NCBI GenBank assembly: GCA_022447065.1
Contig: JAKUUM010000005.1
Coordinates: 1 to 64,000 of the forward strand
Length of the DNA stretch: 64,000 nt
Reading direction: 5' to 3'
From: SAR86 cluster bacterium
Lineage (GTDB): Bacteria > Pseudomonadota > Gammaproteobacteria > Magnimaribacterales > Magnimaribacteraceae
In this document: positions 55,562-64,000 of the stretch, piece after piece
Numbering within the stretch: position 1 is the stretch's first letter
Layout of the letters: every line of letters begins with the position of its first letter
Position numbers and translations under genes: made by a program
The notes under the pieces: model-generated
What the model saw: the letters and a program-made list of their open reading frames with translations, nothing else
The model's database searches: none
What the model was told of the DNA's origin: nothing

Positions 55562-55879
55562 GTGCAAAGTCAAAGCATAAGAATAAGATTAAAAGCCTTT
55601 GATCATAAACTCATAGACAAATCTGCAAAAGAAATTGTAGAGACCGTAAAACGAACGGGAGCAAAGGTCAAAGGACCTATACCTATGCCAGTTAAGAAAC
55701 ACAAGACCACTATCCTAATATCCCCCCACAAAGACAAAGATGCCCGCGACCAATACGAAATAAGGACCCACAAAAGAACATTAGATATCATAGAGCCATC
55801 AGAAAAAACGTTGGATGCATTAACTAAATTAGAACTACCTGCAGGTGTTGTTGTACAAATTAGCTTAGATGAGGTTTAA
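55562..55879 (+). CDS. rpsJ: 30S ribosomal protein S10
   Basis: A 105-residue S10 (also the NusE transcription factor). [17 protein letters not shown] and GPIPMPVKK are conserved. It starts with GTG after a G-rich ribosome site (GGGGG, then GGGGT), which is an unusually G-rich patch in this AT-rich DNA. First gene of the S10 operon. Confidence 0.98.
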   Translation: MQSQSIRIRLKAFDHKLIDKSAKEIVETVKRTGAKVKGPIPMPVKKHKTTILISPHKDKDARDQYEIRTHKRTLDIIEPSEKTLDALTKLELPAGVVVQISLDEV

Positions 55880-55882
55880 GAA

Positions 55883-56518
55883 ATGGCTTTAGGTTTGATA
55901 GGAAAAAAGCAAGGCATGACCCGTCATTTTAGTGATAAAGGTATTTCTGTTCCTGTTACGGTTATAAGCGTTGAACCAAATACAGTTACCCAAGTAAAAA
56001 CTTCTGAGCTCGATGGATATCATTCAATACAAGTTACAACTGGAAACAAGAGTAAAAAAAGATTAAATAAACCTCAATCAGGACATTTTAAAAAAGCTTC
56101 TGTCGAACCAGGTGAGGGATTATGGGAATTTGTAGTATCCGAAGACGAGATTGGCGAATTTAAGGTAGGACAGTCTATTTCTTTAAGCCAGTTTGAAGAG
56201 GGTCAAAAGGTAGATATTTCAGGTACTTCAAAAGGAAAGGGGTTTGCAGGTGTAGTAAAAAGATGGAATTTTAAGATGCAAGATGCAACCCATGGCAACT
56301 CATTATCACATAGAGCACCTGGGTCGATCGGTCAATGTCAAACTCCTGGAAGAGTATGGAAAGGTAAGAAAATGTCTGGTCATATGGGGTCGGAAAAAGT
56401 GACAGTACAAAATTTAAAGATTCAGTCGGTAGATTTAGAAAATAATTTAATCCTTATAAGGGGCTCAGTACCCGGACCAAAAGGTTCTCATATAGTAATG
56501 AAGCCTTCAGTAAAGTAG
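55883..56518 (+). CDS. rplC: 50S ribosomal protein L3
   Basis: A 211-residue L3. [14 protein letters not shown] opens it, and the loop that reaches the peptidyl-transferase centre carries [33 protein letters not shown]. Gln in GSIGQ is the residue methylated in E. coli by PrmB. Three bases after rpsJ. Confidence 0.98.
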   Translation: MALGLIGKKQGMTRHFSDKGISVPVTVISVEPNTVTQVKTSELDGYHSIQVTTGNKSKKRLNKPQSGHFKKASVEPGEGLWEFVVSEDEIGEFKVGQSISLSQFEEGQKVDISGTSKGKGFAGVVKRWNFKMQDATHGNSLSHRAPGSIGQCQTPGRVWKGKKMSGHMGSEKVTVQNLKIQSVDLENNLILIRGSVPGPKGSHIVMKPSVK

Positions 56519-56520
56519 AA

Positions 56521-57141
56521 ATGGAATTTCAAGTCTTAAATCAATCAGGAAAAGAAGATTCGAAAATGCAATTTCCTGAGGCTATATTTTCCGAGAATTA
56601 TAACTTTGATTTAGTACATCAATTCATTTCATCTTATATCTCTAACTCACATCAAAATACCAAAGGTCAAAAAAATAGGGCAGCTGTTAGAGGTGGAGGA
56701 AGAAAACCGTGGAGGCAAAAAGGAACAGGAAGAGCTAGAGCGGGTACTATTAGAAGTCCAATATGGAGATCAGGGGGAGTTACCTTTGCTCATGTCTTTA
56801 AACCATCGAAGAAGAAAAAGGTAAATAAGAAAATGTATAGGTCAGCATTGCGATCTATACTTTCTAGACTGGTTAATGAAGAAAGGTTGATAATAATAAA
56901 TAACCTTGAAATTAATGAACCCCCCAAAACTTCAGAAGTACGGAATCTTTTATTAAATTTAAATCTCTCAAAGGCTGTATTTGTGTTACACGAAAGAAAC
57001 AAGAATTTTGAAATAGCTTCTCATAATTTATTTGAAGTTAAGATTCAAACAATTAATTCCATAAATCCTCTAGAACTGATTAACGCAGACAAAGTTGTTT
57101 TTACAGTACCTGCCATTAAATCCTTAGAAGAAGTACTTTAG
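56521..57141 (+). CDS. rplD: 50S ribosomal protein L4
   Basis: A 206-residue L4; its extended loop (NRAAVRGGGRKPWRQKGTGRARAG) lines the exit tunnel. In E. coli it also represses its own S10 operon, which fits the attenuator-like leader upstream. Two bases after rplC. Confidence 0.98.
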   Translation: MEFQVLNQSGKEDSKMQFPEAIFSENYNFDLVHQFISSYISNSHQNTKGQKNRAAVRGGGRKPWRQKGTGRARAGTIRSPIWRSGGVTFAHVFKPSKKKKVNKKMYRSALRSILSRLVNEERLIIINNLEINEPPKTSEVRNLLLNLNLSKAVFVLHERNKNFEIASHNLFEVKIQTINSINPLELINADKVVFTVPAIKSLEEVL

Positions 57142-57143
57142 TA

Positions 57144-57434
57144 ATGAAAAAAGATATTTATCAGACTATCAAATCACCTCATCTGACAGAAAAGGTAACA
57201 GACTTGATGAACCAATCTAATCAATATGCTTTTAAGGTTGACATTAGTTCAACAAAGAGAGAAATAAAAAAAGCTGTAGAATCTTATTTTTCTGTAAAAG
57301 TTGAGCGAGTAAGAGTACTTAAGGTTAAAGGTAAAACAAAACGCTCGCGTTATAGAGTAAAAAAAAGACCAGATTGGAAAAAAGCGTATGTCCGTCTTGC
57401 TCAAGGACAGTCTATTGAAGTAGGAAAAGAATAA
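57144..57434 (+). CDS. rplW: 50S ribosomal protein L23
   Basis: A 96-residue L23 at the tunnel exit, a docking site for SRP and trigger factor. IKSPHLTEKVTDL and the loop VKGKTKRSRYRVKKRPDWKKAYV are typical. Immediately adjacent to rplB. Confidence 0.97.
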   Translation: MKKDIYQTIKSPHLTEKVTDLMNQSNQYAFKVDISSTKREIKKAVESYFSVKVERVRVLKVKGKTKRSRYRVKKRPDWKKAYVRLAQGQSIEVGKE

Positions 57435-58265
57435 ATGGCTAATCAACTAAAGAAATCTAAACCTACATCTCCTGGAAGGCGTTTCAGATCTTGGGTATCA
57501 AGAGAAGGATTACATACTGGTTCTCCATATCAACCTCTACTAGAAGGAAAAAAACAGAGGTCAGGAAGAAATAATAAAGGAAGGATTACTTCAAGACATA
57601 AAGGGGGCGGTCATAAGAAGCGTTACAGAATAATAGATTTCAAAAGAAATAAGGAGTCAATAAAAGGGACAGTTGAGAGGATAGAATATGATCCTAACAG
57701 GTCAGCACATATAGCTCTTGTGCTTTATCGAGACGGTGAAAGAAGATACATATTAGCTCCAGAAGGTTTGAAGGCAGGTGATGTTGTTGAATCTGGACCA
57801 TCATCGCCAATTTCTACAGGAAATTGTCTTTCTTTATCAGATATGCCTCTAGGAACAATAGTTCATTGTGTAGAACTGTTCCCTGCGAAAGGTGCCCAAA
57901 TAGCTAGAAGTGCAGGTTCTTCTGCTCAAATACTAGCTATTGAAGGAAGATACACAACACTAAGATTACGCAGCGGGGAAGTAAGAAGAGTTCTCTCTAA
58001 ATGTAAGGCAACAGTAGGGTCAGTTTCAAATTCAGAACATTCGCTGAGATCTATAGGAAAGGCTGGAGCTAAAAGGTGGTTAGGAGTGAGACCAAAAGTT
58101 AGAGGAGTAGCTATGAATCCTGTAGACCATCCCCATGGAGGCGGTGAAGGAAAGACCTCTGGTGGTAGACATCCAGTTACTCCTTGGGGTGTCCCAACAA
58201 AAGGCTATAGAACAAGAAAAAATAAACTAAGTAATCGTCTAATAGTTAGACATAGATATCAGTAA
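57435..58265 (+). CDS. rplB: 50S ribosomal protein L2
   Basis: A 276-residue L2, needed for subunit joining and peptidyl transfer. [12 protein letters not shown] and the C-terminal [28 protein letters not shown], with the conserved active-site-proximal His, are present. It begins on the base after the rplW stop. Confidence 0.99.
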   Translation: MANQLKKSKPTSPGRRFRSWVSREGLHTGSPYQPLLEGKKQRSGRNNKGRITSRHKGGGHKKRYRIIDFKRNKESIKGTVERIEYDPNRSAHIALVLYRDGERRYILAPEGLKAGDVVESGPSSPISTGNCLSLSDMPLGTIVHCVELFPAKGAQIARSAGSSAQILAIEGRYTTLRLRSGEVRRVLSKCKATVGSVSNSEHSLRSIGKAGAKRWLGVRPKVRGVAMNPVDHPHGGGEGKTSGGRHPVTPWGVPTKGYRTRKNKLSNRLIVRHRYQ

Positions 58266-58269
58266 AAAA

Positions 58270-58542
58270 ATGCCTAGATCATTAAAAAAAGGTCCATTTG
58301 TTGATTTACATCTACAGAAGAAGGTAGATAAAGCAGCTGCCCAGAATGATAAGAGACCTATAAAAACTTGGTCTAGGAGATCTCTCATAACTCCAACCAT
58401 GGTTGGATTGAACATAGCTGTACACAATGGAAGACAGCATGTACCGATTTTCATTCAAGAAGATATGGTGGGTCATAAGTTAGGAGAGTTTGTTTTAACA
58501 AGAACTTTTAGAGTTCATTCTGGTGATAGAAAATCTACATAA
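58270..58542 (+). CDS. rpsS: 30S ribosomal protein S19
   Basis: A 90-residue S19 of the 30S head. [15 protein letters not shown] and the ending [15 protein letters not shown] are conserved. Four bases after rplB. Confidence 0.98.
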   Translation: MPRSLKKGPFVDLHLQKKVDKAAAQNDKRPIKTWSRRSLITPTMVGLNIAVHNGRQHVPIFIQEDMVGHKLGEFVLTRTFRVHSGDRKST

Positions 58543-58550
58543 GTGTTGAA

Positions 58551-58889
58551 ATGACTGAAGTAAATGCGAAATTAAGAGGTGCAAGAGTCTCCAGTTACAA
58601 GGCTAGATTAGTAGCTGACCAGATTCGTGGTAAACAAGTTGAAGAGGCATTTGATATTCTCACCTTTGATTTACAAAAATCTGCACCTATTTTTAAGAAA
58701 GTTTTGGAATCTGCCATTGCTAATGCTGAGCTTAACGAAGGACTAGATATAGACAGGTTGTTTATATCTAAGGTCTTTGTAGATGAAAGTTTTACCATGA
58801 AAAGAATTAGGCCTCGAGCAAGAGGAAGGGCAGATAGGTATTTAAAAAGAAGCTGCAATATAGCTCTAACATTAGAAGAGATAAATTGA
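58551..58889 (+). CDS. rplV: 50S ribosomal protein L22
   Basis: A 112-residue L22, whose hairpin narrows the exit tunnel. [16 protein letters not shown] and [22 protein letters not shown] are typical and carry no macrolide-resistance deletion that I can see. Confidence 0.98.
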   Translation: MTEVNAKLRGARVSSYKARLVADQIRGKQVEEAFDILTFDLQKSAPIFKKVLESAIANAELNEGLDIDRLFISKVFVDESFTMKRIRPRARGRADRYLKRSCNIALTLEEIN

Positions 58890-58890
58890 T

Positions 58891-59544
58891 ATGGGACAAA
58901 AAGTTCATCCTATAGGTTTTAGACTAGGTATAACTAAACAGCATAACTCTCAATGGTATGCTGAAAAGTCTAAGTACACAGAAAACCTTTTAAAGGACAT
59001 TGAAGTAAGAGATCACCTTTCTTCTCAGTTAGCTCATGCCTCAGTAAGTAGAATTGAAATTGAGAGAACGGCAGATAATGCAAGGGTTTTCATTCACACA
59101 GCAAGACCTGGTGTTGTTATCGGAAAGAGGGGAGAAGATATAGATAGGATGCGAGAAGAGGTTACCCTATTGATGGGAATACCGGTGACTTTAAGCATAC
59201 AAGAAATTAGGAAACCTGACCTAGATGCCCAACTTTTGGCTGACAGTGTTGCCCAGCAACTAGAAAGGAGAGTTATGTTTAGAAGGGCAATGAAAAGAGC
59301 AGTTCAAAATGCAATGAGGCAAGGGGCTGAAGGAGTGAAGGTAAGAGTTGCTGGGAGATTGGGCGGAGCCGAGATTGCTAGATCAGAATGGCATAGCGAA
59401 GGAAGGGTTCCTCTTCATACACTCAGAGCAGATATAGATTATGGGCTATCAGAAGCAAAAACAACTTATGGGATTATTGGAGTCAAGGCATGGGTTTTTA
59501 GAGGTGAAGTTTTAGAGACTACTGTAAAAAACAAGAAGGAATAA
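58891..59544 (+). CDS. rpsC: 30S ribosomal protein S3
   Basis: A 217-residue S3 with the KH domain ([19 protein letters not shown]) and the mRNA-entry motif [22 protein letters not shown]. Located directly after rplV. Confidence 0.98.
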   Translation: MGQKVHPIGFRLGITKQHNSQWYAEKSKYTENLLKDIEVRDHLSSQLAHASVSRIEIERTADNARVFIHTARPGVVIGKRGEDIDRMREEVTLLMGIPVTLSIQEIRKPDLDAQLLADSVAQQLERRVMFRRAMKRAVQNAMRQGAEGVKVRVAGRLGGAEIARSEWHSEGRVPLHTLRADIDYGLSEAKTTYGIIGVKAWVFRGEVLETTVKNKKE

Positions 59545-59551
59545 TATAGAG

Positions 59552-59959
59552 ATGTTACAACCAAAAAGAACAAAATATAAAAAACAACAGAAAGGAAGAA
59601 ATACAGGTAATGCCCTAAGAGGCAATACCATAAATTTTGGTACTTTTGCTCTCAAGGCAACTTCTCGAGGTCAGCTTACTTCAAGACAAATTGAAGCGGC
59701 AAGAAGAGCTATGACTAGGAAGGTAAAAAGGGGAGCCAAGATATGGATTAGAGTTTTTCCAGATAAACCTATAACTAAAAAACCTTTGGAAGTAAGACAA
59801 GGCAAAGGCAAAGGTAATGTTGAATACTGGGTCTGTCCTATTAAACCAGGGAAGATACTTTATGAGATGGAAGGTGTTGATGAAATATTAGCAAGAGAAG
59901 CTTTTACTTTGGCTGCAGCTAAGATTCCTGTTTCAACCTGTTTTGTAAAAAGGGTTTAA
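59552..59959 (+). CDS. rplP: 50S ribosomal protein L16
   Basis: A 135-residue L16 that helps position tRNA at the A site. [16 protein letters not shown] and [23 protein letters not shown] are conserved. Confidence 0.98.
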   Translation: MLQPKRTKYKKQQKGRNTGNALRGNTINFGTFALKATSRGQLTSRQIEAARRAMTRKVKRGAKIWIRVFPDKPITKKPLEVRQGKGKGNVEYWVCPIKPGKILYEMEGVDEILAREAFTLAAAKIPVSTCFVKRV

Positions 59960-59961
59960 CG

Positions 59962-60156
59962 ATGGCTAAAAAAACTTCATTTTTATCTAAGACTAAAGAA
60001 GATTCTTCTTCCTCTTTAGGAGAGGAACAGAAGCTTAGAAAAGAACTAATGGATTTGAGAATTTCTTTTTCCTCTGGACAACTAAAAGAGACTCATAAAT
60101 TTAAACAAATAAGAAAATCTATAGCTCAACTGAAGACGATAGAGCGAGAGAAATAA
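59962..60156 (+). CDS. rpmC: 50S ribosomal protein L29
   Basis: A 64-residue L29. The core LRKELMDLRISFSSGQLKETHKFKQIRKSIAQLKT matches the family; the first 20 residues (KTSFLSKTKEDSSSSLGE) are a polar variant of the usual N-terminal helix. Two bases after rplP. Confidence 0.93.
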   Translation: MAKKTSFLSKTKEDSSSSLGEEQKLRKELMDLRISFSSGQLKETHKFKQIRKSIAQLKTIEREK

Positions 60157-60168
60157 TAGAAAACAATC

Positions 60169-60432
60169 ATGACTCAACAAATAACTAGACAAAAGACTGG
60201 CCTAGTAATTAGCTCTTCAAGGGATAAAACCATCACAGTATTAATTGAAAGAAAAGTTAAGCACGCTCTTTATAAAAAAATATTAAGAAGGTCTACCAAA
60301 TTACAAGCACATGATGAAGGTAATGAGTGTGCTGATGGAGATGTAGTGATTATTGAAGAGAGCAAACCCTTTTCTAAAACTAAATCGTGGAATTTAGTGA
60401 GCATTGAAAAAAATAGAAATATAGAAAAATGA
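60169..60432 (+). CDS. rpsQ: 30S ribosomal protein S17
   Basis: An 87-residue S17. [40 protein letters not shown] is the OB-fold core; [14 protein letters not shown] closes it. The stop overlaps the rplN start by four bases (ATGA). Confidence 0.97.
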   Translation: MTQQITRQKTGLVISSSRDKTITVLIERKVKHALYKKILRRSTKLQAHDEGNECADGDVVIIEESKPFSKTKSWNLVSIEKNRNIEK

Positions 60433-60797
60433 TACAAGAACACACTTATCTTAAGGTTGCCGATAATAGTGGGGCAAGAAAACTTATGTGTATAAGGGTT
60501 CTTGGCGGATCAAAGAAACGTTATGCAAAAGTAGGAGATATAATAAAAGTAACCGTTAAAGAAGCTATACCTACAGCAAGGGTAAAGAAGGGAGAAGTTG
60601 TAGATGCAGTAGTTGTTAGAACCAAAAATAAATTAAGACGTTCAGATGGATCAGCAATTAGGTTTGATGAAAATGCTGCAGTTTTAATAAATGCTCAGAA
60701 ACAACCTATTGGTACGAGAGTGTTTGGGCCAGTATCTAGAGAATTACGAAGTGAACAATTTATGAGAATAATTTCGCTTGCACCGGAAGTATTGTAG
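60429..60797 (+). CDS. rplN: 50S ribosomal protein L14
   Basis: A 122-residue L14. [27 protein letters not shown] and the later [15 protein letters not shown] are conserved. It starts the spc part of the operon; there is no gap from rpsQ, so S10 and spc genes appear as one unit. Confidence 0.98.
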   Translation: MIQEHTYLKVADNSGARKLMCIRVLGGSKKRYAKVGDIIKVTVKEAIPTARVKKGEVVDAVVVRTKNKLRRSDGSAIRFDENAAVLINAQKQPIGTRVFGPVSRELRSEQFMRIISLAPEVL

Positions 60798-60800
60798 AGC

Positions 60801-61115
60801 ATGAAGAAAATAAAAAAAGGAGATGATGTAATAGTTATTGCTGGGAAAGACAAAGGCAAACAAGGTACTGTTTCCAGTTTTCAACCCGACGGTAAATGTT
60901 TTGTTACAGGAATCAAAATGGTTAAAAGGCATACTAAGCCTAATCCTCAAGCAGGAATTCAAGGCGGAGTTTTAGAGAAAGAATCATTGATTGATCTTTC
61001 AAATATTGCAATTTTTAATCCTTCTTCAAAAAAAGCAGACAAGGTAACAATAAAGATGTCTGAAGAGGGCACAAAAGTTAGGACTTATAGGTCAACTGGC
61101 AAGGAGATTAAGTAG
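60801..61115 (+). CDS. rplX: 50S ribosomal protein L24
   Basis: A 104-residue L24 with a KOW motif (DDVIVIAGKDKGKQGTVSSF) and KMVKRHTKPNPQAGIQGG. It starts three bases after rplN and abuts rplE without a spacer. Confidence 0.97.
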   Translation: MKKIKKGDDVIVIAGKDKGKQGTVSSFQPDGKCFVTGIKMVKRHTKPNPQAGIQGGVLEKESLIDLSNIAIFNPSSKKADKVTIKMSEEGTKVRTYRSTGKEIK

Positions 61116-61655
61116 ATGATTCCTTTAAAAGAACATTATTCCGACAAAGTAGTTCCGCAGTTAAAAAATACATTGGCATTAAGTTCTCACATGGCCGTTC
61201 CCAGAATTATTAAGGTAACTCTAAATATGGGAGTAGGAGAAGTTCTAAATGATAAGAAAATGTTAGAACAAGCAGTAGAAGACCTAACTCTAATAAGTGG
61301 GCAAAAACCTGCAATTACTAAAGTGAGAAAATCTGTAGCTAACTTTAAGATCCGTGAAGGGATGCCAATTGGCTGTAAGGTAACCTTGAGAGGAGATAGA
61401 ATGTACGACTTTCTTCAAAGATTGTTAGGTATTGCAATTCCGAGAGAGAGGGACTTTAGGGGGCTTGATGTTAGTTCTTTTGATGGTAGAGGAAATTATT
61501 CCTTAGGAGTCAAAGAACATATTATCTTCCCAGAAATTGATTACGATAAAGTGGATAAGTTAAGAGGTATGGATATTTCAATTTCTACTTCAGCTAGTAA
61601 CGATCAAGAAGGGGAGCTGTTGTTAAAAGCGATGAATTTTCCATTTAAAAATTAG
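61116..61655 (+). CDS. rplE: 50S ribosomal protein L5
   Basis: A 179-residue L5, the 5S rRNA-binding protein. [44 protein letters not shown] and [20 protein letters not shown] are canonical. Confidence 0.98.
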   Translation: MIPLKEHYSDKVVPQLKNTLALSSHMAVPRIIKVTLNMGVGEVLNDKKMLEQAVEDLTLISGQKPAITKVRKSVANFKIREGMPIGCKVTLRGDRMYDFLQRLLGIAIPRERDFRGLDVSSFDGRGNYSLGVKEHIIFPEIDYDKVDKLRGMDISISTSASNDQEGELLLKAMNFPFKN

Positions 61656-61663
61656 AGGTATGT

Positions 61664-61969
61664 ATGGCTAAAACTTCAATGATTGCTAGAGAAAATAGAA
61701 GAAAGAAGATGGTTCAACGTTTTGCCGAAAAAAGAGCAAGATTAAAAGAGTTGATTAGGAATCCAAATACTCCAGATGAAGATAGAACTGAAGCTCGCAT
61801 TAAGTTACAAAAACTTCCAAGAGATGCTAACCCTATCAGATTGCAAAGGAGATGTGCTCTTACTGGGAGGCCTCATGCAGTTTATAGAAAGTTTGGTCTA
61901 GGAAGAAATAAATTACGTGAATTAGCTATGAAAGGAGATATTCCAGGCTTAGTTAAGTCTAGTTGGTAG
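61664..61969 (+). CDS. rpsN: 30S ribosomal protein S14, long cysteine-poor form
   Basis: A 101-residue S14 of the C-minus type: no CxxC zinc pairs, only one Cys in [20 protein letters not shown]. This is the usual form in gammaproteobacteria. Confidence 0.98.
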   Translation: MAKTSMIARENRRKKMVQRFAEKRARLKELIRNPNTPDEDRTEARIKLQKLPRDANPIRLQRRCALTGRPHAVYRKFGLGRNKLRELAMKGDIPGLVKSSW

Positions 61970-61976
61970 GTTTATC

Positions 61977-62369
61977 GTGAGTATGCAAGATCCCATATCA
62001 AATCTTTTGACAGGCATCAAAAATGCTCAAGCTAGAATGAAGAATGAATTAGTTGTACCTTATTCATCGAAGAAAATTGCGCTTTTAAAAGTATTAGAAA
62101 GAAAAGGCTACATTACCTCCTTTAATATTGAAGAAGGAAAGAAACCCAAAGTAGCTATCACTCTTAAATATTTTGAAGGACAACCAGTTATAAGAGAACT
62201 AAAGAGAATAAGTAGACCTGGATTAAGAGAATATGTAGGAAAAAAAGATCTGCCTTTCATTAAAGGTGGTCTAGGAATGGCAGTAGTTTCTACTAGCAAA
62301 GGACTTATGACTGATAAGGAGGCCAGGGAATCTGGTCTTGGTGGAGAAATAATATGTTCAGTATTTTAA
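61977..62369 (+). CDS. rpsH: 30S ribosomal protein S8
   Basis: A 130-residue S8. It begins SMQDPISNLLTGIKNAQ and ends GGLGMAVVSTSKGLMTDKEARESGLGGEIICSVF. I keep the GTG start at 61977 because E. coli S8 also begins MSMQDP; the ATG two codons later is the alternative. In E. coli it represses the spc operon by binding mRNA near rplE. Confidence 0.96.
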   Translation: MSMQDPISNLLTGIKNAQARMKNELVVPYSSKKIALLKVLERKGYITSFNIEEGKKPKVAITLKYFEGQPVIRELKRISRPGLREYVGKKDLPFIKGGLGMAVVSTSKGLMTDKEARESGLGGEIICSVF

Positions 62370-62372
62370 TTT

Positions 62373-62906
62373 ATGGCTAAAACTTTTTTAAAACCACTTA
62401 GTATTCCTTCTGAGATTTCACTATCTTGTGAGGGGAAATCTCTTTCGGCAAAAGGGAAATTAGGAGAACTAAAACTTAGTATCCATCCAAATGTTGAAAT
62501 TTTGATCGATGATGAAAATATTACATTTTCTCCTTCCAATGAATTACAAGAAACTCAAGCCTTAACAGGAACTATGAGGGCACTTACTAACAACTTAATG
62601 CAAGGAGTTTCATTAGGTTTTGAGAAGAAATTAGAAATTAACGGAGTGGGTTACAGGGCAAAATTGTCCGGTAACAAGCTAGAGTTAAGTTTAGGCTTTT
62701 CTCACCCCGTTCATTATGAATTACCTGAAGGTGTGTCAGCTGAAATGCCAAGTCGAACTGAGATAATTCTTAGATCTATGGATAAACAAATGATAGGTCA
62801 AGTAGCCTCTGAGATTAGGGATTTCAGGCCACCTGAACCTTATAAAGGAAAAGGTGTTAAGTACAGTGATGAAAGAATTAGAAGAAAAGAATCTAAGAAG
62901 GCCTAA
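62373..62906 (+). CDS. rplF: 50S ribosomal protein L6
   Basis: A 177-residue L6 with two tandem domains and the conserved C-terminal [28 protein letters not shown]. Confidence 0.98.
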   Translation: MAKTFLKPLSIPSEISLSCEGKSLSAKGKLGELKLSIHPNVEILIDDENITFSPSNELQETQALTGTMRALTNNLMQGVSLGFEKKLEINGVGYRAKLSGNKLELSLGFSHPVHYELPEGVSAEMPSRTEIILRSMDKQMIGQVASEIRDFRPPEPYKGKGVKYSDERIRRKESKKA

Positions 62907-62908
62907 AG

Positions 62909-63259
62909 ATGGGAAATAAAATTATCTCGAGACAACGAAGAGCGAGAAAAACTCGTTACAAGGTCAGACTAATGGACATCCATAGGTTAACTGTATTTAG
63001 ATCTAGTAGACATATTTATGCTCAAGTTATGCTTAATAATGGATCAGAAGTAATTACTGCAGCTTCCACAAATGAATCAGCTATAACAGAAAAGAATAAA
63101 GGTAATATTGATGCCGCGGCTAAGGTGGGCAGGCTTATAGCAGAAAGAGCGATTAAGAAAGGAATTACTAAAGTCGCTTTTGATAGATCAGGATATAAAT
63201 TTCATGGAAGAGTGAAGGCTTTAGCTGAAGCCGCCAGAGAAGCAGGACTGTCGTTTTAG
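62909..63259 (+). CDS. rplR: 50S ribosomal protein L18
   Basis: A 116-residue L18, which binds 5S rRNA with L5. [15 protein letters not shown] and [26 protein letters not shown] are conserved. Confidence 0.98.
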   Translation: MGNKIISRQRRARKTRYKVRLMDIHRLTVFRSSRHIYAQVMLNNGSEVITAASTNESAITEKNKGNIDAAAKVGRLIAERAIKKGITKVAFDRSGYKFHGRVKALAEAAREAGLSF

Positions 63260-63272
63260 AGAAGGATAAGGC

Positions 63273-63776
63273 ATGGAAAATATTATATCTAATGACAACC
63301 TTGGTTCTGAACTGCTTGAAGAAAAGCTTGTTCAAGTAAATCGAGTAGCAAAAGTAGTAAAAGGAGGAAGAATTTTTGGTTTTACAGCAGTGACAGTAGT
63401 AGGAGATAGGAATGGACAGGTGGGCTATGGAAGAGGCAAAGCTAGAGAAGTTCCAATAGCTATACAGAAGGCTTTAGATAATGCTAGAAGAAATATGGTT
63501 TCTATTGAACTTAAAGGAAATACTATTCATTATCCAATTAAGTCGAAATATGGCTCCTCCATTGTCTTTATGAAACCTGCTGCTCCAGGTACAGGGGTTA
63601 TAGCAGGAGGGGCAATGAGAGCTGTGTTAGAGCTTGCTGGAGTGAAAGATGTATTAGCTAAATGCTATGGGTCTACCACCCCCGTCAATGTGGTTCAGGC
63701 AACTTTGAAAGCCCTGCAAGAAATGGAATCCCCGAAAAGGGTCTCTGAAAGGCTAGCAAAGCAGTATAAAAAATGA
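63273..63776 (+). CDS. rpsE: 30S ribosomal protein S5
   Basis: A 167-residue S5 of the accuracy centre. [36 protein letters not shown] and [27 protein letters not shown] are canonical. The stop overlaps rpmD by four bases. Confidence 0.98.
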   Translation: MENIISNDNLGSELLEEKLVQVNRVAKVVKGGRIFGFTAVTVVGDRNGQVGYGRGKAREVPIAIQKALDNARRNMVSIELKGNTIHYPIKSKYGSSIVFMKPAAPGTGVIAGGAMRAVLELAGVKDVLAKCYGSTTPVNVVQATLKALQEMESPKRVSERLAKQYKK

Positions 63777-63955
63777 GTTCCAATAGCATAGAAATAAGGC
63801 TCGTTAAGAGCTTGATAGGTTCTAAGAGCTTTCAAAAGGGCAGCGTTAAGGGATTAGGGTTATCAAAATTAGGGCAGGTAGTTTTTGTTCAAGACACACC
63901 TGAAAACAGAGGAATGATAGAGAAAGCTAAACACTTGTTAGAAGTTAAAGAATAA
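63773..63955 (+). CDS. rpmD: 50S ribosomal protein L30
   Basis: A 60-residue L30. [44 protein letters not shown] matches the family. ATG overlaps the rpsE stop as ATGA. Confidence 0.97.
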   Translation: MSSNSIEIRLVKSLIGSKSFQKGSVKGLGLSKLGQVVFVQDTPENRGMIEKAKHLLEVKE

Positions 63956-63972
63956 ATCTAAGCAGAAGACTC

Positions 63973-64000
63973 ATGAAATGGTATACATTAAAACTTAATA
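63973..64000 (+). CDS. rplO: 50S ribosomal protein L15, start only (cut by window end)
   Basis: An ATG at 63973 opens the reading frame MKWYTLKLN that leaves the window. Position after rpmD in the spc order predicts L15. Only nine codons are visible, so identity rests on gene order; the first residues are a slight variant of the usual MKLN opening. Confidence 0.6.

Overview
The window looks like a stretch of chromosome from a free-living, probably marine gammaproteobacterium with a small, AT-rich genome. SAR86-like lineages fit best, but that is inference. The evidence is: an outer-membrane lifestyle (lpxC, a TonB-dependent receptor, a lipoprotein peptidase); the gammaproteobacterial order birA / tRNA-Thr / tRNA-Tyr / tRNA-Thr / tuf / tRNA-Trp / secE / nusG / rplKAJL / rpoBC / rpsLG / fusA / S10-spc; a three-helix SecE and a long cysteine-poor S14; a single tuf gene, since none follows fusA; and very short spacers with many start/stop overlaps. 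I saw no rRNA, CRISPR array, insertion sequence, phage gene or plasmid feature.

Positions 1-30,000 are an accessory catabolic half. 1-3.5 kb holds an amidohydrolase-like protein, a Nu-type GST, an HSL-family esterase and a crotonase. 3.6-10.2 kb runs on the plus strand: secreted SGNH hydrolase, secreted EEP-family phosphodiesterase, class III PLP enzyme, APH-type kinase, GNAT and a complete copper/TPQ amine oxidase. The PLP enzyme plus kinase pair resembles the kinase/phospho-lyase pairs of hydroxylysine and phosphoethanolamine breakdown, so an amine or amino-alcohol catabolic locus is a reasonable hypothesis. 10.2-14.9 kb has glyoxalase II, an exported PIMT, an exported alpha/beta hydrolase, a double-CDGSH Fe-S protein, an NTF2-like protein and an amidase. 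14.9-18.5 kb has peptide deformylase and then an ADP-ribosylglycohydrolase, a ribokinase and a nucleoside hydrolase, which together read as a ribose-salvage set. 18.5-29.9 kb has an M28 lipoprotein peptidase, an SDR, a crotonase, tRNA-Ala, a large TonB-dependent receptor with a strong terminator, a second class III aminotransferase, a luciferase-like monooxygenase, an Nramp-related transporter lacking the usual metal motif, and another hydrolase.

Positions 30-39 kb are housekeeping: coaE-yacG on plus, facing a minus-strand run rnr-rlmB-lpxC-secA followed by a 41-codon overlapping membrane micro-ORF and a P-loop kinase. Then come an unannotated 51-codon two-helix membrane ORF, tRNA-Thr(TGT) and birA (class I, no DNA-binding domain).

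From 39.1 kb to the end is the translation/transcription block. Good sigma70-type promoters with GC-rich discriminators stand before tRNA-Tyr, before tRNA-Thr(GGT)-tuf, before rpsL and before rpsJ. An L10-type leader precedes rplJ and an attenuator-like leader precedes rpsJ. The block is unusually compressed: tRNA-Trp begins inside the tuf stop codon, nusG and rplK overlap, and the spacers that carry autoregulatory sites in E. coli (rplK, rpsG, rpoB) are almost absent. The tuf/tRNA-Trp overlap is the observation I would check first, because accurate RNase P cleavage would remove the tuf stop codon.
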